NCBI GenBank assembly: GCA_031262585.1
Contig: JAISHK010000008.1
Span: forward strand, 1 to 64,000
Reading direction: 5' to 3'
Source: Endomicrobium sp.
GTDB taxonomy: Bacteria > Elusimicrobiota > Endomicrobiia > Endomicrobiales > Endomicrobiaceae
Length of the DNA stretch: 64,000 nucleotides
Notes under the pieces: generated by a model
Seen by the model: the letters and a program-made list of their open reading frames with translations, nothing else
Told to the model about the DNA's origin: nothing
Databases searched by the model: none
Translations under genes and position numbers: made by a program
Shown here: one piece after another, positions 30,801 to 41,019 of the stretch
Layout of the letters: every line of letters begins with the position of its first letter
Numbering within the stretch: position 1 is the first letter of the stretch

Positions 30801-31624
30801 AATTATATCGAAAATATGAAACTTTAAAACAATATATTTTAACTTTAGACAAACTTATTATCGCATTTTCAGGAGGAGTAGATTCAACTTTTTTACTAAA
30901 AATAGCACATAACATACTAGGAAATAATATTATTGCTGTAACGGCAAAATCGTGTTCCTTTCCGCAACGTGAATTAAATGAAGCAATATTATTTTGTAAA
31001 AAAGAAAATATACGTCATATTATTTGCAAATCTAAAGGAATATACATCAGAAATTTTTTAAACAATCCTACAAACCGTTGTTATTTATGTAAAAAAGAAT
31101 TATTTTCAAAAATTTGGAGCATAGCTAAAGAAACTAATATAAAAAATATAGCTGAAGCCTCCAATTTTGACGACAACAACGATTATAGACCTGGATTAAA
31201 AGCTATATCAGAAGAAAATATAAAAAGTCCTCTAATGTATGCAAAACTTACTAAAAATGAAATAAGACAACTCTCAAAAGAATTACATTTACAAACTTGG
31301 AATAAACAATCTTTCGCATGCTTATTTTCACGTTTTCCATACAAAGAAAAAATTACATTAAAACACATATATATGATAGAAAAAGCAGAACAAATACTTA
31401 TAGATATGGGTTTCAAACAGATTAGAGTACGCTATCATAAAAATCTTGCAAGAATAGAAACTGATGAATTAGGTTTCAATATCCTTTTAAAGCATAATAA
31501 CAGAAAATTTATATATCAACAGTTTAAAAAAATAGGGTTTCTTTACGTCGCAATAGATATAATAGGATATAGAACAGGAAGTATGGACGAATCACTCAAT
31601 TTAATATCTGATATAGATAATTAA
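30797..31624 (+). CDS. larE: Sulfur transferase LarE for the nickel-pincer cofactor
   Basis: LarE is a PP-loop ATPase that activates the pyridinium dicarboxylate mononucleotide and adds sulfur to it. The 275-residue frame has the PP-loop SGGVDST (25-31), the RCYLCKKELF motif (C95 and C98) and FACLFSRFPY (C175), the last aligned by motif with the sacrificial cysteine of Lactobacillus LarE. Having all three cysteines could fit LarE forms that carry an iron-sulfur cluster and act catalytically, but that is inference. It ends the operon; a short weak inverted repeat follows without a clear T-run. Confidence 0.92.
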   Translation: MKLYRKYETLKQYILTLDKLIIAFSGGVDSTFLLKIAHNILGNNIIAVTAKSCSFPQRELNEAILFCKKENIRHIICKSKGIYIRNFLNNPTNRCYLCKKELFSKIWSIAKETNIKNIAEASNFDDNNDYRPGLKAISEENIKSPLMYAKLTKNEIRQLSKELHLQTWNKQSFACLFSRFPYKEKITLKHIYMIEKAEQILIDMGFKQIRVRYHKNLARIETDELGFNILLKHNNRKFIYQQFKKIGFLYVAIDIIGYRTGSMDESLNLISDIDN

Positions 31625-32413
31625 CTTTTAGTCAAAATAATACAAAAGTTTATCCTAATTCAATAATTCTATCAGTTTTCAGTAAATAAATTAAATTCCT
31701 TTGTTTTTATATTTTCAAACTTAAAGAAAGAAACAATAATATCTCAAATTGTTGTACATAACGTCATATTAATGACCACTATATTAGAATGTTATAATTA
31801 ATAATCTGTTTACTTTGTTCAATACCACACAACATTAGAGAAACAGTTGCTAGAACAGCAACTTAATTTAACTTAAGATTAATAAAGAATACAATTACAA
31901 AAAAGGTTATTTGTATTTTGTTAGCATTATTAATTTTATCAGGATGCAATAATCATTGATAAAAAGACTCATTTATAATGAAAAACAACAACACTAGCAT
32001 CAACTCACACGATTAATGAATTGAAAAATGAAAAACTCCACTAGAATAAAAAAAATAAAGTTCTAACTAAAGTAGTAAATTTTTTTATAATCTACATTTT
32101 GCTAAAATTGATATTGCTAAAATGCCACAAATATATTAAATTTAGCAATAATAACGAATCCATAAATGATAATTAACGATTATTGAAGTAACTATTAGTT
32201 TCATAATTGATTCGCAAAAATATCTTTGATTTCTAATTATTCAGTTTTAGAATTTAAAATTTACTACGTCCTACACGCATACAGCTTGTCCTTTTTTCCA
32301 TCAATAAAATTGATAACATTAAATTGACATTATTCATATTCACGATTTATTAAAGACAGGTTAAACAATTCTTAAGAAAATTAATAAAAAAACAACATTA
32401 AAATCAATTTATT
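31625..32413. other. 0.8 kb decayed region with a dead lipoprotein start
   Basis: Between the convergent larE and cobB there is no intact gene. The only readable item is the plus-strand lipoprotein signal-peptide remnant at 31885-31959. Its continuation past 31960 reads as lysine- and threonine-rich protein pieces with stops. No clear terminator is seen. Confidence 0.6.
31885..31959 (+). pseudogene. Remnant of a lipoprotein signal peptide
   Basis: The plus strand reads KNTITKKVICILLALL followed by ILSGCNN and a stop: a basic n-region, a hydrophobic core and a lipobox ending in Cys. There is no ATG at the start (ATA in its place) and a stop comes three codons after the lipobox Cys. It is the beginning of a dead outer-membrane or periplasmic lipoprotein gene of unknown kind. 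Confidence 0.5.
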
Positions 32414-33142
32414 CTAAAAACTGTTGATTATTTTATCCATAGCCTCACTAGCTTTCAAAGGAATAAATATATCCGTAATTTCTTTTGTAAAAGCGGATGA
32501 TTGTGGGTTGATTTCAATGATTGTAGCTTTATTACGTTTAGCATAAAAAGGTAAAGAAGCAGCTGGATATACAATTCCCATAGATCCTATTATAATAACA
32601 AGGTCACAATTTAAACAAGCTTTTAAAGACATGTTCATAGCGTATTCTGGTAGCATTTCGCCAAAAAATACAAAACCAGGTTTTAGTAAATTGTTACACA
32701 TTTTGCAACGAGGAGCATTTTTTAAATCAAAATCTTTGACGAAGTATTTATTACCATCTTGAAGACAATTTAATTTAGAAGCATTGCCATGTAACTTATA
32801 TACTATTTTACTTCCTGATTTTTCGTGAAGATCATCAATATTTTGTGTTATTATAGATCTAAGATACCCTTCTTTTTCCATTTTGGCAAGGACATTATGA
32901 GCCACATTTGGTTTTGCTTTAAACATTGCTTCATAAAATCCATCACAAAGCATATTCCACGTTTCTTTCGTATGTTTTGTAAAATAATTTATTTCAAAAA
33001 GTTTTTCTTCATATTTATTCCAAATACCTTTTTCACCACGAAAAGGAGCAATTCCGCTTTCTACGGAAATACCTGCACCAGTAAAAGCAACTATATATTT
33101 TGATTTTTTTAAAGCTACAATTGCTTTTTTAATACACTGCAC
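32414..33142 (-). CDS. cobB: Sir2-family NAD-dependent protein deacylase with a changed zinc site
   Basis: A 242-residue sirtuin that removes acyl groups from lysines using NAD. The Rossmann fold motif GAGISVESGI is at 22-31, TQNIDDLH at 99-106 and the catalytic His is H118 (YKLHGN). The zinc site normally has two CxxC pairs. Here the second pair is intact (C146, C149), but the first reads CLQD, so only C126 remains and residue 129 is Asp. GSMGIVYPAASLP and the C-terminal INPQ motif are normal. Asp might still bind zinc, or the module may be weakened. It stands alone on the minus strand, convergent with larE. Confidence 0.9.
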   Translation of the reverse strand: MQCIKKAIVALKKSKYIVAFTGAGISVESGIAPFRGEKGIWNKYEEKLFEINYFTKHTKETWNMLCDGFYEAMFKAKPNVAHNVLAKMEKEGYLRSIITQNIDDLHEKSGSKIVYKLHGNASKLNCLQDGNKYFVKDFDLKNAPRCKMCNNLLKPGFVFFGEMLPEYAMNMSLKACLNCDLVIIIGSMGIVYPAASLPFYAKRNKATIIEINPQSSAFTKEITDIFIPLKASEAMDKIINSF

Positions 33143-33321
33143 AAAAACTCCTAATAAATATCTTAGATTTTTTATCTAAACTTAATTATTTTATTGTAAT
33201 CAAACAAAGTCAAACAAGCTAAAATAATATTCTTTAAATAAAAGACATTTTAAGATAACTAACTTAACTATAATATAATTTATAGCAAATAGAACTGAAA
33301 TACAAAATCCTCATCAAAGCA

Positions 33322-33408
33322 CGGAGAGAGAGGGATTTGAACCCCCGATAGAGTTTCCTCTATAATAGTTTTCAAGACTATCGCCTTAAACCACTCAGCC
33401 ATCTCTCC
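33322..33408 (-). tRNA. tRNA-Ser (anticodon UGA)
   Basis: An 87-base sequence folds as a class II tRNA: 7-bp acceptor stem GGAGAGA/TCTCTCC, a GGTTCAAATCC T-arm, a long variable arm, and an anticodon loop CTTGAAA giving UGA. G is the discriminator base. No CCA is encoded. Confidence 0.95.
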
Positions 33409-33564
33409 ACAAAATATTGAAAAAGATTTTACAATATTATTATTTTTTATACAACTTTTTATACTAGTCAATATAACTTTGTAATTTTATAAAAAATAAC
33501 ATTAATTTTTTGTATTCCATCTAAATTTACTTTAAAAACATAATAACATTATTGAATATTTTTA

Positions 33565-34308
33565 CTATTTTCGTTTTTTAAATATTTCATGCAAAATAAT
33601 CGCAACTGCACATGAAACATTTAATGAAGATATTATATTTTTTTGAGGAATCGAGATTAAAAAATCACAAGATTTTTTTGTTAAATCATGTAATCCATAA
33701 CCTTCGCTCCCTACTATGATCACAAGAGGAAAAAAGAAATTTGTCTCTTCTAATGTTTTTCCACCATTTTCAGCACCCACTATCCAAAAATTATTTTCTT
33801 TCAATAAATTTATTGCTTGATTTACATTTGAAACTTTTGATATTGCAATATGTTCAACTGCTCCGGCCGAGGCTTTTGATACACTTTCATTTATACTAAC
33901 TGCTCTCCATTTAGGAATTATAACGCCATCAACTCCAAATATTACGCAATTCCTAATAATCGCTCCTAAATTATGAGGATCTTCTATACCATCTAAAATT
34001 ACAAGCAATGGTTTTATAGATCGCTTTGCTTTTTTTATCAAATCTAATAATTCAATATATTCAATACTAGAAATTTCTGCTACTAATCCTTGAGATTTTT
34101 TTGAGAATCTGTCCAATTTTTTAGGTGGTACGGTATGAACAGCTACACCTTTATGTTTTGCTATACTAATAATCTCTTTCACTACCGAACCTCTTGCAGT
34201 TTTAGATATAAACAGCTTATTTACTGATCGTTTACCTGCTTTAAGAAATTCTAAGACCGGATTGCGACCATAAACAATATTTTTAGCAATTTCTTTTTTA
34301 TTATACAT
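33565..34308 (-). CDS. rlmB: RlmB/TrmH-family 23S rRNA 2'-O-methyltransferase
   Basis: A 247-residue SPOUT methyltransferase, expected to 2'-O-methylate a guanosine of 23S rRNA. The N-terminal L30e-like substrate-binding domain starts with VYGRNPVLEFLKAGKRSVNKLF. The SPOUT motifs follow: LDGIEDPHNLGAIIRN (motif 1, with the catalytic Asn-Arg-Asn region), VGSEGYGLHDLTKKSCD (motif 2) and SSLNVSCAVAIILHEI (motif 3), which form the knotted SAM site. In most relatives motif 3 is preceded by IPM; here it reads ISIPQKN. RlmB fits best; TrmH-type relatives with other targets cannot be excluded. Confidence 0.88.
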   Translation of the reverse strand: MYNKKEIAKNIVYGRNPVLEFLKAGKRSVNKLFISKTARGSVVKEIISIAKHKGVAVHTVPPKKLDRFSKKSQGLVAEISSIEYIELLDLIKKAKRSIKPLLVILDGIEDPHNLGAIIRNCVIFGVDGVIIPKWRAVSINESVSKASAGAVEHIAISKVSNVNQAINLLKENNFWIVGAENGGKTLEETNFFFPLVIIVGSEGYGLHDLTKKSCDFLISIPQKNIISSLNVSCAVAIILHEIFKKRK

Positions 34309-37300
34309 TTACATCCTTTAATAGTTTCTATATTTATACATCTCTATCAATTATTTAATCTATTTTTACAAATAGAAGCAAGAGTCACAAACAGCCATGT
34401 TTACATACTACTCTCCACCAAAATCCAAAAGTCTCATTTGTGGTTACTTTACTTATTCTTTATTTTTTTAACTTAAGTGCCCTTTGATATGTTATGTTTC
34501 ATTTCATCAATAAAATGGGATATTTTCGAATCTTTACAAATAACAATAGTATCGATATTATTATGAAATTTTTTTAAAACTCTCTATAAACAAAACTCAA
34601 AAGGATAATACTTAAAATATTTTCGTATTTAGAATTCGTTTTGGGAAAAATGCTCTATATCCATTTAAAATCTCATAGCTTCTAACAAAAGCATCCATCA
34701 AAACATGTATCATATAACATCAATATCGCTATAACCGTCAAGTCATTTAACATTTTCTATTTTTCCATCTCCAAAACAAGATTTTTTCATTTTTTAAATC
34801 TGTGAACATCGTATTCAAAACCAATATACATTTATTTTCATCTTTTATTAAATAACTTTCATGCACAATATTTATATTATATCAAAGAAACTTTACAATA
34901 TAAATTTTTCTATTCTTGGTTATTCTTCATTATAATTGCTGTCAATTACATATTATAAATTTGTAAAATTAACATTTTTCTTAGATAGTTATTAGAATAT
35001 TATTACAATATTAAGAATCACATTTTATCATTTATATTCTCTGATTTCTTTATCCATCTCATGTCCACTAAATTCCATTTTATTTACACCATTACCTTTA
35101 TTCTCTGCACTCACTTTCTACTTATTTCTCCTTATATTTTAATATACTTACAACTTAATCTCAATATTTATTTGTGATTTTTTGTGAATTTTTGCATTTT
35201 TTTCTCTTTAATAATTATTTAAATTTGCATATAAGTTTTTATCAATCATTTTGATATTATACATTAACTATCCTTCTTTTATTGTATTTTCTTAGATAAG
35301 TTTAAATAAATTTCTATATCTTATATTCTTTTCTTGAGATTTTTTTATAATTTTATTATCAATGTTAGTGAAATTTTACTATAATTTATTTTATAGCTCT
35401 TCTTTAAATAGAGGAAATCAAAAACATTGAATTAGTAAATTATAAAAAACTAGAACCATTGTATTTTAGTTTACATATATAAGTTAAAAAATATTTAGAA
35501 TTTTAAAATTGAAGATCTAAAAAGTCACTTTATGTTGAATTTATGAGATTTTTTGGAGATATCACATACGCAATAATAAAACTGGATTTAAAATATTGAA
35601 TAAAACACTTTCAACAAACTTCAAAATAGATTGAAAATTATTTTGAATAAATGAAAACAAAGCTGACTTAAAATCCCAAAATGAAATTCTTGAATTTTTC
35701 TTGAGTATTTATAAAGTTATATAGTACTAATAATAAAATTGCAATAAAACTTATAGAACTACACAAATATAGAAGATTTACTAAAAAAATGTTATTAATA
35801 AAATAATTTAATAGACAAAATGACGATTAAAATCAAACAATTAACAATATACAGCATTACAAATATGCATAAAATTTAGATTATTACAAATAACAGTAAT
35901 GCTACAACAAAATTAAAATTTCTAATAAATTATTTAACTTATGTTGTAACAATGTCTTGATCTGAATATGGTGATAGATGCAACTTGCTAGATCTACACA
36001 AAGTTGAAATGACGCAAAAGTCTATATTTCTAACAATTTAAGTGTAGTATTATAGAATGTGCAAAATTGGTTTTAATAATAATTATATCACCACGAATTA
36101 AATTGTTATACTCAAGAGATTATACTCAAAAAAATATGGTTACACATTAAGAAATATTCGAAAATACCTACACAACCAATGACACATCAATCATTTATTT
36201 AGAATAACATCCTAGTGATTAAATATGCACTGATGACAATGTGTTTTTAGGTGTAGATTATTAAGTAAAGTAGAATATATACGCATGATTCATTTTATAT
36301 CTTAATTTTGTAAAAGAATGTACAAACTTATTAGATATAATTTTCCGAAAAACAAGTTTTGACAAAAAGTATTTATAGTGATTGCCAAAATCCTATTTTG
36401 TAAATTATAACTATGAAAGTGAGTGGATAGTTCTTGTACATGATTTCATAAATTTTTACCAACTGCCATTTTGCTTCCTTACAAGACCTTTTAGATAAAA
36501 GTAAAATAAATAATTAAAGCTGCATTATTTAATGAAGAAATAGGGTCGATTTAAGTTTGAAATCATTGTTGAAATAGATAAATTAGCATGAAAAATTTTA
36601 AAATATTATTATCAAAAGATTAGAATATAGAAATCATATAGATTCAACTGTAACGACAAATATAATTACAAATTGTCTTTAGCAAGAACTGATTATATTG
36701 CTATGTATAAAGAATTTGCGAAATATAGAACACCTTTTATCCTTATGAGAGGATAAAGAAAATAGAATTTGGAAAATCGATTTACTCAAATCAAAACAAA
36801 AAAAAGAAAAAGCATTAAATAGAAGAGTTGAAGTGTTTATAAACTTGTTTTAAAGTTATGTATTAAAAAGTCAATTTTTCGTCACAATTAGCATTATGTA
36901 AGTAATAAATACTTTATTCATCCATAATTATCTAACAAAAAATTATAGAGAATGTTTATCTTATGAAACTTACATAAAAATTGGAAATAGAATAAGATTA
37001 TTTTTTTCAATACTTCATCTATTCAAAAACTTTTGTTCTTTATTAATCTTTTTATACATATACTCAAAAACTAAACACGTCTGTGTAACTCATATTGCTT
37101 TTGAGAATCTTTGCCTTTTTACGTTTCATTTATTGTACTAAATAAAAAACTAAAGAAAGAAAATTTAAAGTTAACACGATGGAACAAAAATATAACTATT
37201 GCATCTAACTCTTAAATGAATTTAATATATTTATCTATTTCTCTAAGTTATTTACGATTCTAAAGATCTAATATGAAAAAAACTAAATTTTTTTAGGATT

Positions 37301-37606
37301 ATTATTTGTAATATACCTACTAAATTTTTAACTTTTCTTTTTTGAATTCTGTGCTAATTATATTGCTATACCTCATACCCATTAGAATATACTTCAATTT
37401 TTTTAAAAATTCACCTTAAAATTTTGTCTAAATGATCTTACTGATAATTTAAAAACACACACTCTTCTCTGTGTTCTTCTAAAACAGATACAATTTTATC
37501 TAGATTTTTTAATAATTGCTGAACTTTTACTATCCGAGTCTATATAGGGAGTTTCAAGTTTTTAATAAAATTTATCGCTCTTTATAAATGATCCTTAGAA
37601 ACCAAG
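34309..37606. other. 3.3 kb decayed region
   Basis: No intact gene is recognised. The plus strand between about 35400 and 36850 shows frequent short protein-like patches (for example near 36400-36480 and 36660-36740) broken by stops, suggesting one or more long dead plus-strand genes. I could not name them. No IS-like terminal repeats are seen. Confidence 0.55.
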
Positions 37607-37680
37607 CGCGCCCAAGAGGAGTTGAACCTCTAGCCTTTTGATTCGTAGTCAAATGCTCTATCCAATTAAGCTATGGGCGC
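37607..37680 (-). tRNA. tRNA-Arg (anticodon ACG)
   Basis: A 74-base cloverleaf with acceptor stem GCGCCCA/TGGGCGC, T-arm with GGTTCAACTCC, and anticodon loop CTACGAA (ACG, whose first A is normally deaminated to inosine to read CGN codons). No CCA is encoded. It lies 25 bases from tRNA-Glu, and the two are probably co-transcribed. Confidence 0.95.
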
Positions 37681-37705
37681 ACATAAATTAATCTAACTTA
37701 TAAAG

Positions 37706-37779
37706 CGCTGCCAACGGGATTTGAACCCGTGATCTTCGCCTTGAGAAAGCGACATCCTAAACCGCTAGACGATGGCAGC
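37706..37779 (-). tRNA. tRNA-Glu (anticodon CUC)
   Basis: A 74-base cloverleaf with acceptor stem GCTGCCA/TGGCAGC, D-arm with TAGCGGTTTAGGA and anticodon loop TTCTCAA (CUC). No CCA is encoded. It reads GAG; the UUC isoacceptor needed for GAA, the likely major Glu codon here, must be elsewhere. Confidence 0.93.
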
Positions 37780-38109
37780 AACATAAAAACTTCACAGAAT
37801 GCATCAACAGTTATTATATATAAAAATACGAGTATATTTCAATTATGCTGATACTACTTTCCACCAATGTACTTAATTCAACTCTTTATGTTGATTTTTA
37901 GCACGTTACTTATAACTTTAGCACAGATACAACATCTGATTATAACATTTTTGATTGTTCAATTTTACATAAAAATGTTAAATGAGTAGAATATAGCATG
38001 AATATTTTAAAGAAATATTTTTTAATTAATCAAAAATTTGAATATGAATTTATAATATTATAAAATTATGAACAATAAAATAAATTATATATAAAGATAT
38101 AAATTCTCT
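37780..38109. other. Gene-free gap between divergent tRNA genes
   Basis: About 330 AT-rich bases between tRNA-Glu (minus) and tRNA-Ser (plus). It must hold divergent tRNA promoters, but no box pair stands out clearly from the AT background. No open frame is seen. Confidence 0.5.
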
Positions 38110-38196
38110 GGAGAGATGGCCGAGTGGTTTAAAGCGCAGTCCTGGAAAGACTGTTTATCTGAAAGGGTAACTAGGGTTCGAATCCCTATCTCTCCA
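38110..38196 (+). tRNA. tRNA-Ser (anticodon GGA)
   Basis: An 87-base class II tRNA with acceptor stem GGAGAGA/TCTCTCC, the same as in the UGA isoacceptor, a long variable arm, T-arm with GGTTCGAATCC and anticodon loop CTGGAAA (GGA). The discriminator base reads A in place of the usual G for serine tRNAs. No CCA is encoded. Confidence 0.93.
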
Positions 38197-40625
38197 AGGT
38201 TAGGTGGTGTTGTGATTTAGTTTTTGATTAGTAATGAATAATTTAGATGTATCTTTCTTCAACATCTTCAAAAACATGTGTAATTTATTTACACGTTTAA
38301 AATTATTGTTAAAAAAATAGTTCTACTTTTTAAATTAATCTTGTTGTCCAACTATTAAATTCAATATTTTTATAGATTTAAAAAATGTCAAAAATGTATG
38401 TTTTATTTTTTAAATTAAATTTTAACTCCTTCAACATTTAGCTAAAGTTTTGTCTTTCTTAATATAACTTTCCTTTCTCTCAAATTATCATTAGATCAAT
38501 GTGTTTAACTATTTTGCATTCACCTGTTAGTTTACAACTTTCTTCCTTGAAATCTAAATTATTTCTTTTTACTACAAGTTCAACCCAATCGTGTTTTTAT
38601 ATTATTTGCCATAAGGGAAAATTTTCTAAATTCCATCGAATATAATCTAATCCAACTACTATCTTTTTGTGATATCTGTAGTATAGATGAGACAAGTTTA
38701 TCATATCTTTTAGGTTTTAATAATTATAAAGACTTTGTTTCTCTTATTTATAAATACTTCATTTTAAATTTATTTGAAATATAATTACTTATAATATACT
38801 ATATCTGTGACAATAATTTTATTAATATTAAAATAAGCAAGAACAATTCTTTTATTTTATATCAAAATTCACCACAAACTTTTCTAAGCCATATAATTTT
38901 TATACATTACAATTAGTAAACTCAGATATAATTTTAGATTTTTATCCTAATAATCTATATCAAATAAATCTATCTATATGAATAATCTGTATATGTTATT
39001 TTCACTAAATTATCATGAGTTTTGTCTTTAAAATCTACACAAATTATTTGTTTTTTCGTTGATATTCAGTTATTTTATAAGAACGTTTGTCAAATTATTG
39101 AAATGAAAAGTAAGGTTGTATTCATGTATAAGACCTTTTTTCTCAAAGTTCTTTATATTGAAATATACAATAAAAAATGATTAATATTAATATTGAATAA
39201 ATTTATATTGATGACCTTTACTTCTCAGATTTGCAAAATAAAAATAAAATGTTAGTAAATGAAAATTATCTAATTTTCTTTAAAAAGATGAAATAAATTT
39301 AATAATATATACCTGTCATATATATTACAATATTTTAATGTATTAATTGTTGTGTAATACCTCTTCATTACTTATTATATAATTATGATCTACTTAATTG
39401 GAATAATATCAAAATTTTATATACTTTTTAAAAATTCGTGTTTCCGTAAAGAAAATTTTCGCCATTATTTTTTACTGTTACTAAAAATCACATTAAATAC
39501 TTCTTTATAGTCTTAAGCATATTTTTTACCGTAGAATTTTTAGATCCCCTTTAATACATTCATGTAATTTCCATATTTTTGATTGCTAGTGTGGATTATG
39601 CAAAAGGAAAGACATATAAATGTAATTTTTCTGCTGTTTAATAATTTAACAAGACTTAAATTATCTAAATTAAAATATATATCATAAAATTCATAATATT
39701 CAATAGAGATAAAAACTCAAATTTTATTTATATAGTGTGCGTTTTATTTTATATATAAACTAGTACGTTAAAAAATACAGATTATTTATCTATCAAAGAA
39801 GCTACTAGTCTCTGACTTATTGATTATTTATGAAAAAGTAACGTCTTCAGAAAGTCACGTTACAAAGATAGAATATAATGGTTCCACTAAAATTTTAAAA
39901 CCTGAACTTTAAAAATATTATCATTTATTAAATAAGTCAAAAAACCATTTGATGAAAACTATGATACTTTAAATCGGAGCATTATTTTTTGATAACCTAA
40001 AAAAATCTGATACTATAAAGACAACTAAATAACAAAATAAATAATAATAAAATTATATTCTAAAGTAAAAACTTCAAAAGTTTTTGTACCTAATGAAATA
40101 AAACAAACAAAAAACACCAATACCCAAAAAATTCTATTTTAATTCTAAATTATGCAATGCGTTCAATAGATTATTAACTATGCTTTCAGATTTGCAATGC
40201 TTTTAGGAACATTCCGTTCAACAACTCCTTATTTTATATATTATTTTATTCAAAACATGATTAAATTTGCAAGCTAATGATATGATGACTATCTGTATAA
40301 AGGTGAATTTAAAGAATTTAAAATAACTTGTTAAAATAGACAGATAATATTTATTAAAAAACAAATAATTATACTCTGGTATGGTAGTTATTATGTTTAC
40401 TAAAGACTTTAAATTTGTTAAAAAATTTGAACGAATCTAGTTTAGATATTATGTATGTAAAACTCGCTCTTATAAACCAACCCAGATGCTTATAGTTTAT
40501 CCAGTCAAATAAACTACAAATGTCTTTCTGCTTAAACACATACATTTTATTCTACAGACAGAAAATAATCAATTATGAAAAAGACACATATCCCCTTATA
40601 CACTGTATATATTATGATATTTATA
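38197..40625. other. 2.4 kb decayed region
   Basis: Stop-dense, AT-rich sequence between tRNA-Ser(GGA) and ftsB with no open frame above about 60 codons that looks real. I see no recognisable protein remnant, tRNA or repeat. Confidence 0.55.
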
Positions 40626-40895
40626 TCAATCTTTAGACGAAAATCTATATTCTATTTCCGTAGGCAAACAAACACCCAACTCGCTACGAACCATTCTCTC
40701 TAAATAAGACGGCTCATTTTCAAGATAATATATTCTTTTTTTTAATAAATCATTTTGATATTGTGCATATTTTAAATCTGATTTTAATCTGTTCTGTTCA
40801 AAAAAACGCCTCACAAGCGTTCTATTACCGTCATTAAAAGTCAAAATTAATATGACAACTATAAAAATAATATAACGAATTTTTAATTTTTTCAT
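40626..40895 (-). CDS. ftsB: Septum formation initiator FtsB/DivIC-like protein
   Basis: An 89-residue bitopic membrane protein: short basic cytoplasmic start (MKKLKIRY), one helix (about 8-20), then a coiled coil (about 33-60, QNRLKSDLKYAQYQNDLLKK) and the family ending with ERMVRSELGVCLPTEIEYRF. It is expected to sit at the division septum with FtsL and FtsQ. Its position downstream of eno, 124 bases away, is the classic eno-ftsB order in many bacteria, which supports the call. Confidence 0.85.
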   Translation of the reverse strand: MKKLKIRYIIFIVVILILTFNDGNRTLVRRFFEQNRLKSDLKYAQYQNDLLKKRIYYLENEPSYLERMVRSELGVCLPTEIEYRFSSKD

Positions 40896-41019
40896 AAAAT
40901 ATATAACTGAATATACAAAATGCTTTTATCAAACTACAATACCCATATAAGCCAAACCAAGTTTAGTAATTTAACCCTGGTCTTATTATACCTATATTAT
41001 ATCTATATAATTCTATATT

